Positions 34,823-43,325 are shown, counted from the stretch's first letter. The stretch is 51,063 nucleotides of DNA from an uncultured Clostridia bacterium (GCA_946406145.1 CAMJJL010000008.1:1-51063), one strand, 5' to 3'. The notes: generated by a model not told the origin, from the sequence alone. Translations and numbers: made by a program.

Positions 34823-34922
34823 TTGAGATTGCCACAGGGCGCATTACAGATTGTCATTGCGAGGAGGAACCTCGTTCCGACGCGGCAATCTCAACCTTAA
34901 CCAATGCGCCCTTCGCAATGAC
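34823..34922. repeat. family B repeat interrupted by an inverted family B copy
   Basis: The outer element runs from GTTGAGATTGCCACAGGGCG to AATGCGCCCTTCGCAATGAC and its arms pair (GGGCGCATT/AATGCGCCC). Its loop holds a second, inverted copy (GTCATTGCG ... GGCAATCTCAACC). The two GGTTGAGATTGCC ends are perfectly inverted over 13 bp. Confidence 0.85.
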
Positions 34923-34945
34923 CTTTTTGAAAAAACGGTGAGATC

Positions 34946-35890
34946 ATGCGACAATTGACCATCAATAAGAACGACGCGGGTCAGCGCTTGGACAAGTATC
35001 TATCCAAGCGTTTTAAAACCATGCCCAAAAGCCTGATGTACAAATATCTGCGAACCAAATATATCAAGCTCAACGGCAAGAAGGTAGGTCCCGAGGTCTT
35101 TCTCAATGAGGGCGATGTGCTGACCTTCTATATCAAGGACGAGTTTTTTGAGGAAAAGAAGCATTATGATTTTCTCAAAGCAGGTAAGGAGCTCGACATC
35201 ATCTATGAGGATGAGAACATCCTCCTGCTGGACAAAAAGGTCGGCGTGATCTGTCATCAGGATAACCGCTACGACACGGACGCGCTGAATCTGCGCGTAC
35301 TGCGCTATCTCTATGAAAAGGGCGAGTATGATCCCGAAAAGGATAAGAGCTTTACCCCTGCGTTATGCAATCGGATCGATCGCAATACGGGCGGCATCGT
35401 GATCGCGGCAAAGAACGCCGAGGCGCTGCGCGTAATGAATCAGAAGATTCGCGACAATGAGCTGAAAAAGTATTATCTGTGCGCGGTCAAGGGCTGTCCG
35501 AAGCCCATGCACGCAACACTCACGGCATATCATCATAAGGATGAACGCACCAATACCGTACGGATCGACGACAAAGAGCACGTGGGCTGCAAAAAGATCA
35601 TCACGGAGTATACTGTTTTAGAGCCGTCCCCTACCCTCTCGATCTGTGAAGTGCTGCTGCATACGGGACGCACTCACCAAATTCGCGCACATATGGCGCA
35701 TATCGGGCATCCGCTGCTGGGGGACGAAAAGTACGGCGATAAAAAATTCAACGCCCGATACCATATGAAGCGGCAGGCGCTGTACTCCTATAAACTGCAA
35801 TTCTGCTTTACCGCACCGGCAGGGTGCTTAGAGAAGCTCAACGGTCAAACCTTTGAGGTCAAAAAGGTCCAATTTCTCGATAAAATATAA
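34946..35890 (+). CDS. RluA family 23S rRNA/tRNA pseudouridine synthase
   Basis: A 314-residue enzyme with an N-terminal S4 RNA-binding domain (GQRLDKYLSKRFKTMPKS...YIKLNGKKV) and a catalytic domain. The signature is NRIDRNTGG (the RLDxxTSG motif, Asp near 147 as catalytic), and motif III is HTGRTHQIRAHMAHIGHPLLGDEKYG. RluC/RluD-type members modify 23S rRNA; assignment of site is not possible from sequence. The transcript starts at the 34759 promoter and ends at the 35890 hairpin, so it is monocistronic. Confidence 0.9.
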   Translation: MRQLTINKNDAGQRLDKYLSKRFKTMPKSLMYKYLRTKYIKLNGKKVGPEVFLNEGDVLTFYIKDEFFEEKKHYDFLKAGKELDIIYEDENILLLDKKVGVICHQDNRYDTDALNLRVLRYLYEKGEYDPEKDKSFTPALCNRIDRNTGGIVIAAKNAEALRVMNQKIRDNELKKYYLCAVKGCPKPMHATLTAYHHKDERTNTVRIDDKEHVGCKKIITEYTVLEPSPTLSICEVLLHTGRTHQIRAHMAHIGHPLLGDEKYGDKKFNARYHMKRQALYSYKLQFCFTAPAGCLEKLNGQTFEVKKVQFLDKI

Positions 35891-35924
35891 AGACATTCCT
35901 TCAAACAGGGAATGTCTTTTTTCT
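35890..35924 (+). terminator. bidirectional terminator after the RluA-type gene
   Basis: AAGACATTCC/GGAATGTCTT stem, then TTTTTT. The YlmD-like gene converges on it from the other side. Confidence 0.9.
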
Positions 35925-35927
35925 GCA

Positions 35928-36755
35928 TTATTCTGCATTGATACGCAGCATGGCGCACATGGTGCCGCGATCGCCCGCGGTCGCGCGATGACTCCACAGC
36001 AGATCGCTGTTGTGCTTGGTACAAACGTCGCTTATTGTAATATTCTCGGGCTTGACGCCGCAGGATACCAGAATCTGACGGTTGCACTCGAGCAAATCCA
36101 CCATGAATTTACCGTCGTCTTTCGGAAATACGAATTGATCACTGTTGAGTCCCAAAGAATAGAATTGTTCAGCACACGTGCTGTCGACCTCGTAACAGCA
36201 GACGGAGATATTCGGTCCGACGGCGCAGATCAGATCAGAGGGCTCAGTGCCGAAGCTGTCGCGCATGGTGTCGATCACCTTCTGAGCAATCCTGCCCACC
36301 GTGCCGCGCCATCCGGCATGCGCCAGACCGATCGCGTGGGTCTTGGTATCAACAAAGAACAGCGGTGTGCAATCGGCATAATAGGTACATAAGGTCACGC
36401 CCGGTTCGATCGTCACCAGACCGTCCACACTCATGATATCCTTTTCGCGATAGATACCGATGCCCTTCTCAGCGGAGGTCACGACGCGTACAAAGGTATG
36501 GTGATCCTGTGACGACGCGACCAGAGAGCGGTAGTCGAAGCCCGCCGCTTTGCAGAATCGCTGATAATTCTCGGTGACAGCCTCTCGGTCATCGTGGTCA
36601 AAGCTCATGTCCATCGGGTGAATGGTACGGGTCCCATCACCGAGCTTTGTGGAAAAAGCATGACGGATAAAGGGGATCGCGGATAAGCGGTCATATGTCA
36701 AATACGATATGCCGTCTACGGTATGCAAGGTAAAAACATTTGATTTTAGATTCAT
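35928..36755 (-). CDS. pgeF: YlmD/PgeF family copper-dependent purine nucleoside/polyphenol enzyme
   Basis: About 275 residues. The multicopper-oxidase-like family signature is present: SSQDHHTFVRVV with a His, YADCTPLFF with the conserved Cys, and GLAHAGWRGTVGRI with the second His. The family is annotated as laccase-domain, with purine nucleoside phosphorylase or peptidoglycan-editing (PgeF) activity reported for members. The frame opens at 36791; ATG 36755 with GGTGAT upstream is more likely. It is monocistronic. Confidence 0.88.
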   Translation of the reverse strand: MNLKSNVFTLHTVDGISYLTYDRLSAIPFIRHAFSTKLGDGTRTIHPMDMSFDHDDREAVTENYQRFCKAAGFDYRSLVASSQDHHTFVRVVTSAEKGIGIYREKDIMSVDGLVTIEPGVTLCTYYADCTPLFFVDTKTHAIGLAHAGWRGTVGRIAQKVIDTMRDSFGTEPSDLICAVGPNISVCCYEVDSTCAEQFYSLGLNSDQFVFPKDDGKFMVDLLECNRQILVSCGVKPENITISDVCTKHNSDLLWSHRATAGDRGTMCAMLRINAE

Positions 36756-36796
36756 TATATCACCAAAAAGAAGGATTATCAGAGGAAACAAATCAA

Positions 36797-36887
36797 CCCT
36801 CCGGCGCTTTGCGCCACCTCTCCGGAGTATGGATTCTGTTACCCAAATCGAAGATTCGGACAGAATCTCACCTTAGGAAAGGGATGC
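36797..36887. repeat. family A/C composite repeat
   Basis: It starts as family A (CCCTCCGGCGC-TTT-GCGCC). It then carries a family C hairpin with changed bases: GATTCTGT..ACAGAATC around CCAAATC-GAA-GATTCGG, where family C has GGAGTTGT..ACAACTCC. It ends CTTAGGAAAGGGA. Confidence 0.75.
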
Positions 36888-36916
36888 GAAAATATTATAC
36901 TACGTTCATCAATGAC

Positions 36917-36945
36917 TTGCAATAGTCAAAATATAATGCTATACT
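36917..36945 (+). promoter_or_regulatory. promoter of the Cys4 mini-protein and membrane glycosyltransferase
   Basis: TTGCAA (36917-36922), 17 nt, TATACT (36940-36945). A family B repeat lies in the leader. Confidence 0.7.
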
Positions 36946-36968
36946 AAACTGGAATATAAATCTATATG

Positions 36969-37020
36969 TAGATTGCCAGAGGATGAACCGCACGAAAAAG
37001 CATCTATCCCTCGCAATGAC
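36969..37020. repeat. family B repeat, copy 4
   Basis: TAGATTGCCAGA...CCCTCGCAATGAC with GGATG/CATC-ATCC pairing inside. It occupies the leader of the 37041 gene. Confidence 0.65.
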
Positions 37021-37040
37021 TTTTATAATTGGTGATCAAG

Positions 37041-37247
37041 ATGAAACAACAAATTTTCGGAAAGAATATCGTCCCGTCGTGTATCTATTGTGAACACTCC
37101 AAGAACGAGGGTGACTCACAATTCTGCACTGTTAACAAACAGCTGCAGAACGGTAAATGCAAAAAGTTCAAGTATAATCCGATCATGCGCGAGCCGAAGG
37201 GCATGGCGCCGCTGAAGGATTTTGACAGAGAGGAATTCACCCTGTAA
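37041..37247 (+). CDS. small Cys4 protein, unknown function
   Basis: A 68-residue soluble protein with four cysteines in CIYCEHSKNEGDSQFC...GKCKKF (CxxC-x11-C-x10-C, a zinc-knuckle-like arrangement). Lys-rich stretches and a Pro/Met-rich tail ending DFDREEFTL follow. GGTGAT sits before the ATG at 37041; a TTG at 37029 is less likely. It could bind zinc and nucleic acid, but nothing proves it. It lies 67 nt before the GT-C-like gene and is probably co-transcribed. Confidence 0.6.
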   Translation: MKQQIFGKNIVPSCIYCEHSKNEGDSQFCTVNKQLQNGKCKKFKYNPIMREPKGMAPLKDFDREEFTL

Positions 37248-37314
37248 AACGATCGTCTACCGGTCGGAATCGCCGCAGCTTTTTGCGCAATAACTATCAA
37301 AGAAGGAGAATCAC

Positions 37315-38898
37315 GTGGATAATACACTCAACGCGAGAACCAAAATCGTACAAATCTGCTCGTGTATCGCGATTTATCTGATCGCGGTACTGTTTGCGTT
37401 ATTGTCGGTCGCATCCATCCTGCAGACCTGTCACATCGATCAGGCGAACCCCTATTCGGAGATCATCAACTTTGACAAAGACCTGGTGCTGACGAATATC
37501 GCGCTGATTGGCTTGACGATACTGGGAGCGCTTGCGGCGCTGAGGAAGAACATTTCTGTCGCTAAGCTCAACACCAAATTCGTCGTGGGCGTGATGCTGC
37601 TGGTGACGACGATCCTGTCGCTGATATGGATCATGCTGGTCAAGTCGATCGCGAGCGGCGACGCCATGATCCTGCTCAACACAGCGCGTGACGCGGCAAA
37701 GGACAACTACCAGAGCTTCCACACCTCATGGGATTATTACGGCAACCACAGCTACTATCTGTTCTATCCGTTCCAGCTGGGTTATGTCTTTTTTGCGGAG
37801 ATATTGTACCGTATTTTCGGCACGGGCAGCTCGGACATCCTCTTCCAGATCCCGAATGTGATCGCGCTCGACTGTATTTATGTCGGGCTGGTGATGATCA
37901 CAAAACAGCTCTTTGACCGCCGATCGGTCACCAATATCACCGCGATTGCGCTGACGATCTGCTTCCAGCCGATGTTCATGACCACGTTCACCTACGGTCT
38001 GCTGTTAGGGCTGGCGTTCTCGGTATGGAGCGTGTACTTTGTGATCCGCTATATGCAGGAGAACAAGATCAAATTTGCCGTGTTCTCCGTCCTGTTGATG
38101 GCGGTATCGGTATTGCTGAAATATAACAACATGATCGTCATGGCGGCGGTATGTATCGCGCTGCTGCTGCACGTGATCGGCAAAAAGCGTTTTATGGCGC
38201 TGGCGGTCATCGCGGCGATGATCATCTGCTCCGTCGGACTGCAGAAGCTCGTGATACTCAGCTACTCCGCGCGCAGCGGTGTGGAGCTGAATACACAGGT
38301 ATCGCAGAAGATGTACGCCTATATGGGCATGAGTGAGAGCGGTATGGCGCCGGGCTGGTACAACGGCAAGGCAATGGAGACCCTGCGTGACGCCAATATG
38401 GACGTCAAAAAGGCGAATGAGGTGGCGTCACAGGGCATCAAGCAGCGGTTGGACACGCTGACGAAAAGCAATCAGTTCTTTGAATTCTACAAACAAAAGC
38501 TGCTTAGCCAGTATAATGAACCAAGCTTTGAATCCATCTGGATCAGTCAGGTGCGCAAGCACAATTACCCCGAGGGTGAAGAGCTTCCCAAGATCGTGAC
38601 CTCGATCTACTCGGGCGGATTATCAAAGGTATTCGACAACTGGTTCAACTACTACGTGATGATGACCTACATCGCCTTTACCGCCGGAATGGTATGGCTG
38701 ATCTTCCGCAAAAAGCTCACCACAGAGAGCCTGATCCTGCCGGTCGCTATCCTCGGCGGTGCACTGTATCACCTGATATTCGAGGGAAAAAGTCAGTATA
38801 TCCTCCCCTACTTCATCCTGCTGATTCCCTTCGCCGCGTATGGCTTTGTCGAGAGTACGCGCGCGCTCCACAAGAAGAGTAAGGCACTGTTTGAATAA
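37315..38898 (+). CDS. GT-C-like multi-pass membrane protein (putative glycosyltransferase)
   Basis: The 527-residue protein has about ten helices. A first large loop has an acidic residue after helix 1 (TCHIDQANPYSEIINFDKDLV) and a second has DAMILLNTARDAAKDNYQSFHTSWDYYG. This is the layout of GT-C enzymes that use polyprenyl-phosphate sugars (PMT/ArnT-like). A 100-residue cytoplasmic or extracytoplasmic stretch precedes the final helices. The start is GTG at 37315 with AAGGAG 6 nt upstream. The donor is unknown; a link to the GtrA, YfhO and LicD genes is plausible. Confidence 0.7.
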   Translation: MDNTLNARTKIVQICSCIAIYLIAVLFALLSVASILQTCHIDQANPYSEIINFDKDLVLTNIALIGLTILGALAALRKNISVAKLNTKFVVGVMLLVTTILSLIWIMLVKSIASGDAMILLNTARDAAKDNYQSFHTSWDYYGNHSYYLFYPFQLGYVFFAEILYRIFGTGSSDILFQIPNVIALDCIYVGLVMITKQLFDRRSVTNITAIALTICFQPMFMTTFTYGLLLGLAFSVWSVYFVIRYMQENKIKFAVFSVLLMAVSVLLKYNNMIVMAAVCIALLLHVIGKKRFMALAVIAAMIICSVGLQKLVILSYSARSGVELNTQVSQKMYAYMGMSESGMAPGWYNGKAMETLRDANMDVKKANEVASQGIKQRLDTLTKSNQFFEFYKQKLLSQYNEPSFESIWISQVRKHNYPEGEELPKIVTSIYSGGLSKVFDNWFNYYVMMTYIAFTAGMVWLIFRKKLTTESLILPVAILGGALYHLIFEGKSQYILPYFILLIPFAAYGFVESTRALHKKSKALFE

Positions 38899-38906
38899 AA
38901 CAAAAA

Positions 38907-38955
38907 GTTGAGATTACCACAGCCCCGAAAGTATCTTTCGGGGCTTCGTAATGAC
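38907..38955. repeat. family B repeat, copy 5
   Basis: AGTTGAGATTACCACA-GCCCCGAAAG-TAT-CTTTCGGGGC-TTCGTAATGAC. The perfect 10-bp stem also makes it a candidate 3' hairpin for the preceding gene. Confidence 0.8.
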
Positions 38956-38967
38956 TGTCAAAACAAG

Positions 38968-39003
38968 GTGAAATCGGACGTGCGTGTCCTTTTTCGAAAT
39001 GTC
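38968..39003. repeat. B-related short palindromic repeat, copy 2
   Basis: GAAATCGGACGTGCGTGTCC then TCGAAATGTC; the sister of 25791-25826. Confidence 0.45.
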
Positions 39004-39022
39004 ATTAATTATTCAGCAGCAA

Positions 39023-39136
39023 CCCTCAGTCATCGTGACACAAGTGTCCGGTGACAGCTTCCCCGCCGGAAACGGCTCCCCCCCTAGTCCGTTTTGCGGA
39101 CATTCCCCCAACGGAGGCACCTTAGAAAAGGGAGCC
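39023..39136. repeat. expanded family A repeat
   Basis: It starts CCCTCAGTCATCG and ends AGAAAAGGGAGCC. Between lie extra hairpins, including GTCCG-TTTTG-CGGAC, so the copy is about twice the usual length. With the B repeats it accounts for almost all of the 361-nt gap 38899-39259. Confidence 0.6.
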
Positions 39137-39167
39137 TCGAAAACGTCGCAATGATAGGTTGAATTAG

Positions 39168-39202
39168 TTGAGATTGACACGGCATAAACACCTCGCAATG
39201 AC
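39168..39202. repeat. family B repeat, degenerate copy 6
   Basis: TTGAGATTGACACGG ... CCTCGCAATGACG with a minimal centre. Confidence 0.6.
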
Positions 39203-39215
39203 GATTGATAAAACA

Positions 39216-39241
39216 AAAGCGTCGCTTCACAGCGGCGCTTT
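39216..39241 (-). terminator. terminator of the small sigma-like operon
   Basis: AAAGCGTCGCT/AGCGGCGCTTT (one G-U) with loop TCAC; T-runs on the minus strand. It lies 18 nt past the stop. Confidence 0.75.
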
Positions 39242-39259
39242 CATTTTATTATTCGGTTT

Positions 39260-39556
39260 TCAGCGCTGATAATACGAGGCGACACGACGCAGCTTGCGCG
39301 TGGCTGACTGGATATGTCGGGTGACAGTGGATCGGGAAAGATGTAACGCGTCGGCGATATCCTTCATCTTCATACCTTCCAAATAATACATGGTGATACA
39401 GTCACGTTGACGGTCGGTCAACTCACGTCGGATCGCGCGAGTGAGAATCGCTTTCATCCTCTCGCGTTCCATGCGATTGGAGGAGCCCTGTTGATACAGC
39501 GAAAACGCGATGATATCGCTGTTATTATCATCGAGGAACATCCTCTCACGCCGCAT
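39260..39556 (-). CDS. small sigma-70 region 4-like HTH protein
   Basis: About 98 residues. The C-terminal half is a sigma region 4/LuxR-like helix-turn-helix: LTDRQRDCITMYYLEGMKMKDIADALHLSRSTVTRHIQSATRKLRR. The N-terminus is short, charged and has no region 2. Such truncated factors act as phage-like late activators or anti-sigma partners. The ATG at 39556 has GGAGG 8 nt upstream. It overlaps the preceding 72-aa gene by 11 nt, implying coupling. Confidence 0.75.
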   Translation of the reverse strand: MRRERMFLDDNNSDIIAFSLYQQGSSNRMERERMKAILTRAIRRELTDRQRDCITMYYLEGMKMKDIADALHLSRSTVTRHIQSATRKLRRVASYYQR

Positions 39557-39764
39557 GAGTGTTTCCTCCGCGATCACGCAAAAGCTCGGCGGTTTTCAAC
39601 AATTCGCGATAGATACGACGATATTCAATGATTGTATCGCCGATACTTTTGCGCGTATCAGCATTCAGTTTTTTGTCATTCAACAACGCCTTTTTCTTCT
39701 CAATTACGCTCAGTACGCGACAGGCGTCCTCTCGGTACGCCGTCGCCCATTCACAATAATTCAT
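39546..39764 (-). CDS. small coiled-coil protein paired with the sigma-like factor
   Basis: The 72-residue protein is helical and charged (REDACRVLSVIEKKKALLNDKKLNADTRK...IIEYRRIYRELLKTAELL), typical of a coiled-coil partner. AAAGG is 8 nt before ATG. It is the first gene of a two-gene operon and its end overlaps the sigma-like start. A co-regulator or anti-sigma role is possible but unproven. Confidence 0.6.
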   Translation of the reverse strand: MNYCEWATAYREDACRVLSVIEKKKALLNDKKLNADTRKSIGDTIIEYRRIYRELLKTAELLRDRGGNTHAA

Positions 39765-39814
39765 TTCATTGTCCTTTCGATAGACTGCGTTTAAAAATCA
39801 TGTGGGTACGTATT

Positions 39815-39876
39815 CACGGAGTATGGGGCTACTCGTGCCTTTCGGCAAAGTCAAAAGCGTAGCATCACCGCTTTTG
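39815..39876 (-). promoter_or_regulatory. structured leader of the sigma-like operon
   Basis: Three adjacent hairpins lie between the promoter and first gene: CAAAAGCG/CGCTTTTG (39852-39876), a GNRA mini-hairpin GCC-GAAA-GGC (39836-39847), and CACGAGTA/TACT(C)CGTG with one bulge (39815-39837). The last two overlap and may be alternatives. Confidence 0.45.
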
Positions 39877-39914
39877 AAGGGAATTTTGCGATCGATCATT
39901 TGTTCCCTACTATT

Positions 39915-39943
39915 ATTATAACAGATATTACATGATAAATCAA
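39915..39943 (-). promoter_or_regulatory. promoter of the sigma-like operon
   Basis: Minus strand TTGATT (39943-39938), 17-nt spacer, TATAAT (39920-39915); about 150 nt ahead of the first gene. Confidence 0.75.
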
Positions 39944-39984
39944 GGGATTTTCGAATATTTGTTCTATTATTGTTGTAAAAATAA

Positions 39985-40056
39985 ACGGCAGATGATTGCC
40001 GTGACCCCCAAAAGTTAGTTTTTGGTCTAACTTTTGGGGGTCGGGTCAGATCTGCC
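39985..40056. repeat. long nested hairpin with IS3-like ends
   Basis: A 16-bp perfect stem (40002-40017 with 40026-40041) lies inside an outer CGGCAGAT/ATCTGCCG stem. The TGACCCCCAAAAGTTAG arm looks like an IS3-family terminus. The outer stem ends in TCTTTTAC, so it may also end transcription. It sits between the exonuclease gene and the sigma-like operon promoter. Confidence 0.65.
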
Positions 40057-40178
40057 GTCTTTTACTTTACAGGAAACTGCTCGTTACCGTAAAGCAAAAT
40101 TTTTTTGTATGCCCTCCCGGTTTGCCGCTGTGCGGCAACGGGAGATGGCTATGCGAAATACGCGCAGAGCGCGCTTTC

Positions 40179-41066
40179 TTAATCTGTCGGTTTTTGCTCG
40201 GATTTTTTCCGTCTTTTCTTTTCCTTATGCTCGACCTCTGCAGTCTTCTTCGTGACGTCGACGTGGTCATAACACTGCTTGAATGAGATACGACCCTCAA
40301 AATCTCTGTGGCATCTCAGGCAACGGAAGTTCGCGCGGAAGGAGCGGTTTTTGAGCCGCCATTTAGAGCGGCGCAGAGCGCGTCTGCCGCACTTTTCACA
40401 GCAAAAAAACATCTCGCGCTTTTCGACGCCGGGATCCTTCAGGTCACAGATGTTGTAATTCTTGAAGTTGATACGGCGATAAAAGTCATCGTCGCAGGTG
40501 TAGATGAATTGCTGTAACAGCTCCCTGTCATAGAGCGCCTTGAAGCACGCCGCCGTCAGCTCCGCGTCATTGTACGCACGGTGCAGGCTGTCATCCTGAA
40601 AGGTAATGCCGAGCATCTCAGCGCAGGTGGACAGTCCGAGCTGTCGGGCTTTGTCGCTGTAACCGATCGCCCTCTCACAGTATCTTTGCAGGTTGACATA
40701 GTATTTCATGAACGGCAGCTTGTCATTGCCGTAGAAATACTTGTAGTTTTCGATCAGCACCAGCACATCACTGTTGCTCCAGGTCATCAGTACGCCGTCG
40801 CCGAGGAACTTGCGAAACTTCGACATCACGTGCGAGAAGGTGTTGTTACTCTTTTTCAGTTCATCGATCGTGATGTGCGTCAAAGCGCTGACATGAGAAT
40901 TGAGCTTTTTGGATATCTGGGGCTTTATCAACTCCGAAAAGGTTTCGATGATATTCAGTTGTTCGTCACATTTAACCGCGCCGAACTCGATGATCTCGTT
41001 CACAAACTTGTGGCGATGCTTCGAGTAGGTGCCGTTAAACTCCAAATCAAGTATGATATATTCCAT
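40179..41066 (-). CDS. DEDDh 3'-5' exonuclease with C-terminal zinc ribbon
   Basis: About 295 residues. Exo I is in YIILDLEFNG (Asp-Glu), exo II lies near LMTWSNSDVLVL (Asp) and exo III is HRAYNDAELTA (His, Asp), so the full DEDDh set is present. It belongs to the RNase T/DnaQ superfamily. A C-terminal block holds CCEKCGRRALRR...FRCLRCHRDF, a CxxC/CxxC zinc ribbon, and a Lys-rich tail. Both features suggest nucleic acid trimming, but the substrate is unknown. The ATG at 41066 has a weak SD; the TTG at 41078 is an alternative. It is downstream of typA with a family A repeat between. Confidence 0.82.
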   Translation of the reverse strand: MEYIILDLEFNGTYSKHRHKFVNEIIEFGAVKCDEQLNIIETFSELIKPQISKKLNSHVSALTHITIDELKKSNNTFSHVMSKFRKFLGDGVLMTWSNSDVLVLIENYKYFYGNDKLPFMKYYVNLQRYCERAIGYSDKARQLGLSTCAEMLGITFQDDSLHRAYNDAELTAACFKALYDRELLQQFIYTCDDDFYRRINFKNYNICDLKDPGVEKREMFFCCEKCGRRALRRSKWRLKNRSFRANFRCLRCHRDFEGRISFKQCYDHVDVTKKTAEVEHKEKKRRKKSEQKPTD

Positions 41067-41118
41067 AGCAGTATTCAAATTATTTGGATTCTCACTTACG
41101 TTCGATCAATTATACAAT

Positions 41119-41172
41119 CCCTCAGTCACATGACACAAGGTCATGTGACAGCTCCCTTTACCAAAGGGAGCC
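41119..41172. repeat. family A palindromic repeat, copy 3
   Basis: CCCTCA-GTCACATGAC-ACAAG-GTCATGTGAC-AGCTCCCTTTACCAAAGGGAGCC. Both hairpins are perfect. Confidence 0.85.
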
Positions 41173-41176
41173 TGAA

Positions 41177-42997
41177 TCACTTATTCCTAAACTGGTGCTT
41201 CATTCGCTGTTCCTTGCTGAGGATCTCCTTGCGCATACGGATGCTCTCGGGAGTGACCTCGACCAGCTCGTCATCCGCGATGAACTCAAGGCACTGCTCG
41301 AGCGAGAGGATGGAGGGCGGTGTGAGCTTGAGCGCTTCATCCGAGCCCGAGGCACGGGTGTTGGTAATATGCTTCTTCTTACAGACGTTGACGGTGATAT
41401 CCTCTGATTTGGGACACGCGCCGACGATCATGCCTTCATAGACGTCCACGCCGGGTCCGACAAAGAGTCTGCCGCGTTCCTGAGCGGCATACAGACCATA
41501 GGTAACGGTCTCACCGGTTTCAAAAGCTATTAATGAACCTTGGTGACGGGTGACGATATCGCCCTTGTACGGCTCATAGGAATCAAACACGTGATTCATG
41601 ATGCCGTTGCCGTTGGTGTCGGTCAAAAACTCGGGACGATAGCCCATCAGTCCTCGGGACGGAATACGGAATTCGATGTGTGTGGAGCCGCCGTCACGCG
41701 TGCCCATATTGATCAGCTCCGCCTTACGCGAACCGAGCTTCTCCATCACTGCGCCGACATAGTTCTCGGGCACCTCGATCATGAGGTACTCAATCGGCTC
41801 ATGGAGAACGCCGTCGATCATCTTGGTGATGACCTGCGGACGGCTGACCTGGAACTCGTAGCCCTCGCGTCGCATGGTCTCGATCAGGATCGAGAGATGC
41901 AGCTCACCTCTGCCGCTGACCTTGAAGGTATCGGCGGAATCGGTCTCTTCTACCCGGAGCGCCACGTTAGTCTCCACTTCCTTGAACAGCCTGTCGCGAA
42001 TGTTACGGGAGGTAACATACTTGCCCTCTCTGCCGGCAAAAGGTGAATTGTTGACGATAAAATTCATCGATACGGTCGGCTCGTCGATCTTGACGAACGG
42101 CAACGGATCGATATGATCGGGCGCGCAGAGAGTCTCGCCGATGTTGATATCCGCAATACCCGATACACAGACGAGATCTCCCATCTGCGCCTCGGTGCAC
42201 TCGACACGCTTCAAGCCTTCAAACTCATAGAGCTTGCTGACTTTGACATTAGTAGTGGTGCCGTCCTGATGGCACAGCACTGCCTGCTGACCGGACTTGA
42301 CCTGACCGCGCTCCACGCGACCGATGCCGATACGACCGACATACTCATCATATTCGATGTTGGATACGAGCAGCTGCAGCGGAGCGTCGATCTCTCCCTG
42401 AGGAGCAGGAATCTCGCGGATGATCGCCTCAAACAGGGGCTTCATATCCGGCGTCATCTCATAGGGATCGAGCGAAGACACACCCTCTCGCGCGGAGGCG
42501 TAGACAACGGGGAATTCGAGCTGATCGTCATCCGCGCCGAGCTCGATGAACAGATCGAGCACCTCGTCGATGACCTCCTCGGGACGCGCGCCGTCACGGT
42601 CGATCTTGTTGACAACGACCAGCGGCTTCTTGCCCAGTCCCAGCGCCTTTTTCAGCACAAAACGCGTCTGGGGCATACAGCCCTCGAACGCGTCAACCAG
42701 CAGCAGTACGCCGTCGACCATCATCAGGATACGCTCTACCTCTCCGCCGAAATCGGCATGTCCGGGTGTATCAACGATATTGATCTTGGTATCTCCGTAG
42801 ACGACGGAGGTGTTCTTTGACAGGATCGTGATACCGCGCTCACGCTCCAGATCGTTGCTGTCCATGACACGCTCATTGACAACCTCATTGGTGCGGAAGA
42901 TGCCCGACTGCCTGAGGAGCTGATCGACCAGCGTGGTCTTGCCGTGATCGACGTGCGCGATGATCGCGATATTACGCAGATTTTCTCTTTTATCCAT
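41177..42997 (-). CDS. typA: ribosome-binding translational GTPase TypA/BipA
   Basis: A 606-residue elongation-factor-like GTPase. G1 is AHVDHGKT, G2 RGITI, G3 DTPGHADF and G4 NKID; EF-Tu, EF-G III/V-like domains and the TypA C-terminal domain follow ([38 protein letters not shown]). It binds 70S ribosomes during stress and low temperature and aids 50S assembly. The start at 42997 has AAGGTGA upstream; the open frame continues to 43045. Confidence 0.96.
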   Translation of the reverse strand: MDKRENLRNIAIIAHVDHGKTTLVDQLLRQSGIFRTNEVVNERVMDSNDLERERGITILSKNTSVVYGDTKINIVDTPGHADFGGEVERILMMVDGVLLLVDAFEGCMPQTRFVLKKALGLGKKPLVVVNKIDRDGARPEEVIDEVLDLFIELGADDDQLEFPVVYASAREGVSSLDPYEMTPDMKPLFEAIIREIPAPQGEIDAPLQLLVSNIEYDEYVGRIGIGRVERGQVKSGQQAVLCHQDGTTTNVKVSKLYEFEGLKRVECTEAQMGDLVCVSGIADINIGETLCAPDHIDPLPFVKIDEPTVSMNFIVNNSPFAGREGKYVTSRNIRDRLFKEVETNVALRVEETDSADTFKVSGRGELHLSILIETMRREGYEFQVSRPQVITKMIDGVLHEPIEYLMIEVPENYVGAVMEKLGSRKAELINMGTRDGGSTHIEFRIPSRGLMGYRPEFLTDTNGNGIMNHVFDSYEPYKGDIVTRHQGSLIAFETGETVTYGLYAAQERGRLFVGPGVDVYEGMIVGACPKSEDITVNVCKKKHITNTRASGSDEALKLTPPSILSLEQCLEFIADDELVEVTPESIRMRKEILSKEQRMKHQFRNK

Positions 42998-43230
42998 TTT
43001 ATCACCTTGTTTTTTCATTGCGCTTACTGTATGAATGCCATACACGCAAACTTCCTTATTCTACATTTTATATTATATCATTCCCGTTTAATAAATGCTA
43101 TGTTCAAAATCACTGAAAAAGAAATCACATCCTCGCAGATTATGTGAGTTCATGTGCTTATACAACATAACAGATACAAAATCAAACGAGACTTCTTTAC
43201 AAATTATCATAAAAAATGCGGTACGCCGCC
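42998..43230. other. AT-rich intergenic region upstream of typA
   Basis: Contains a TATAAT at about 43072-43077 on the minus strand for typA, without a confident -35. No frame with a convincing SD and no repeat seen. Confidence 0.4.
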
Positions 43231-43259
43231 TTTACTTTATCGGGAAAAAGTAGTATAAT
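43231..43259 (+). promoter_or_regulatory. promoter of the aconitase gene
   Basis: TTTACT (43231-43236), 17-nt spacer, TATAAT (43254-43259), giving a leader of about 260 nt. Confidence 0.7.
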
Positions 43260-43286
43260 GTCGATGTGTGTGAAAAGATTGACAAG

Positions 43287-43325
43287 CCGGATCAGGATTT
43301 TCACTGAACCGGTTTTTCCTTTTTA
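43287..43325 (+). terminator. leader terminator/attenuator-like hairpin before aconitase
   Basis: A 9-bp stem with one mismatch (CCGGATCAG/CTGAACCGG) is followed by TTTTTCCTTTTT, roughly 20-30 nt after the predicted start site and 200 nt before the gene. Confidence 0.6.
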
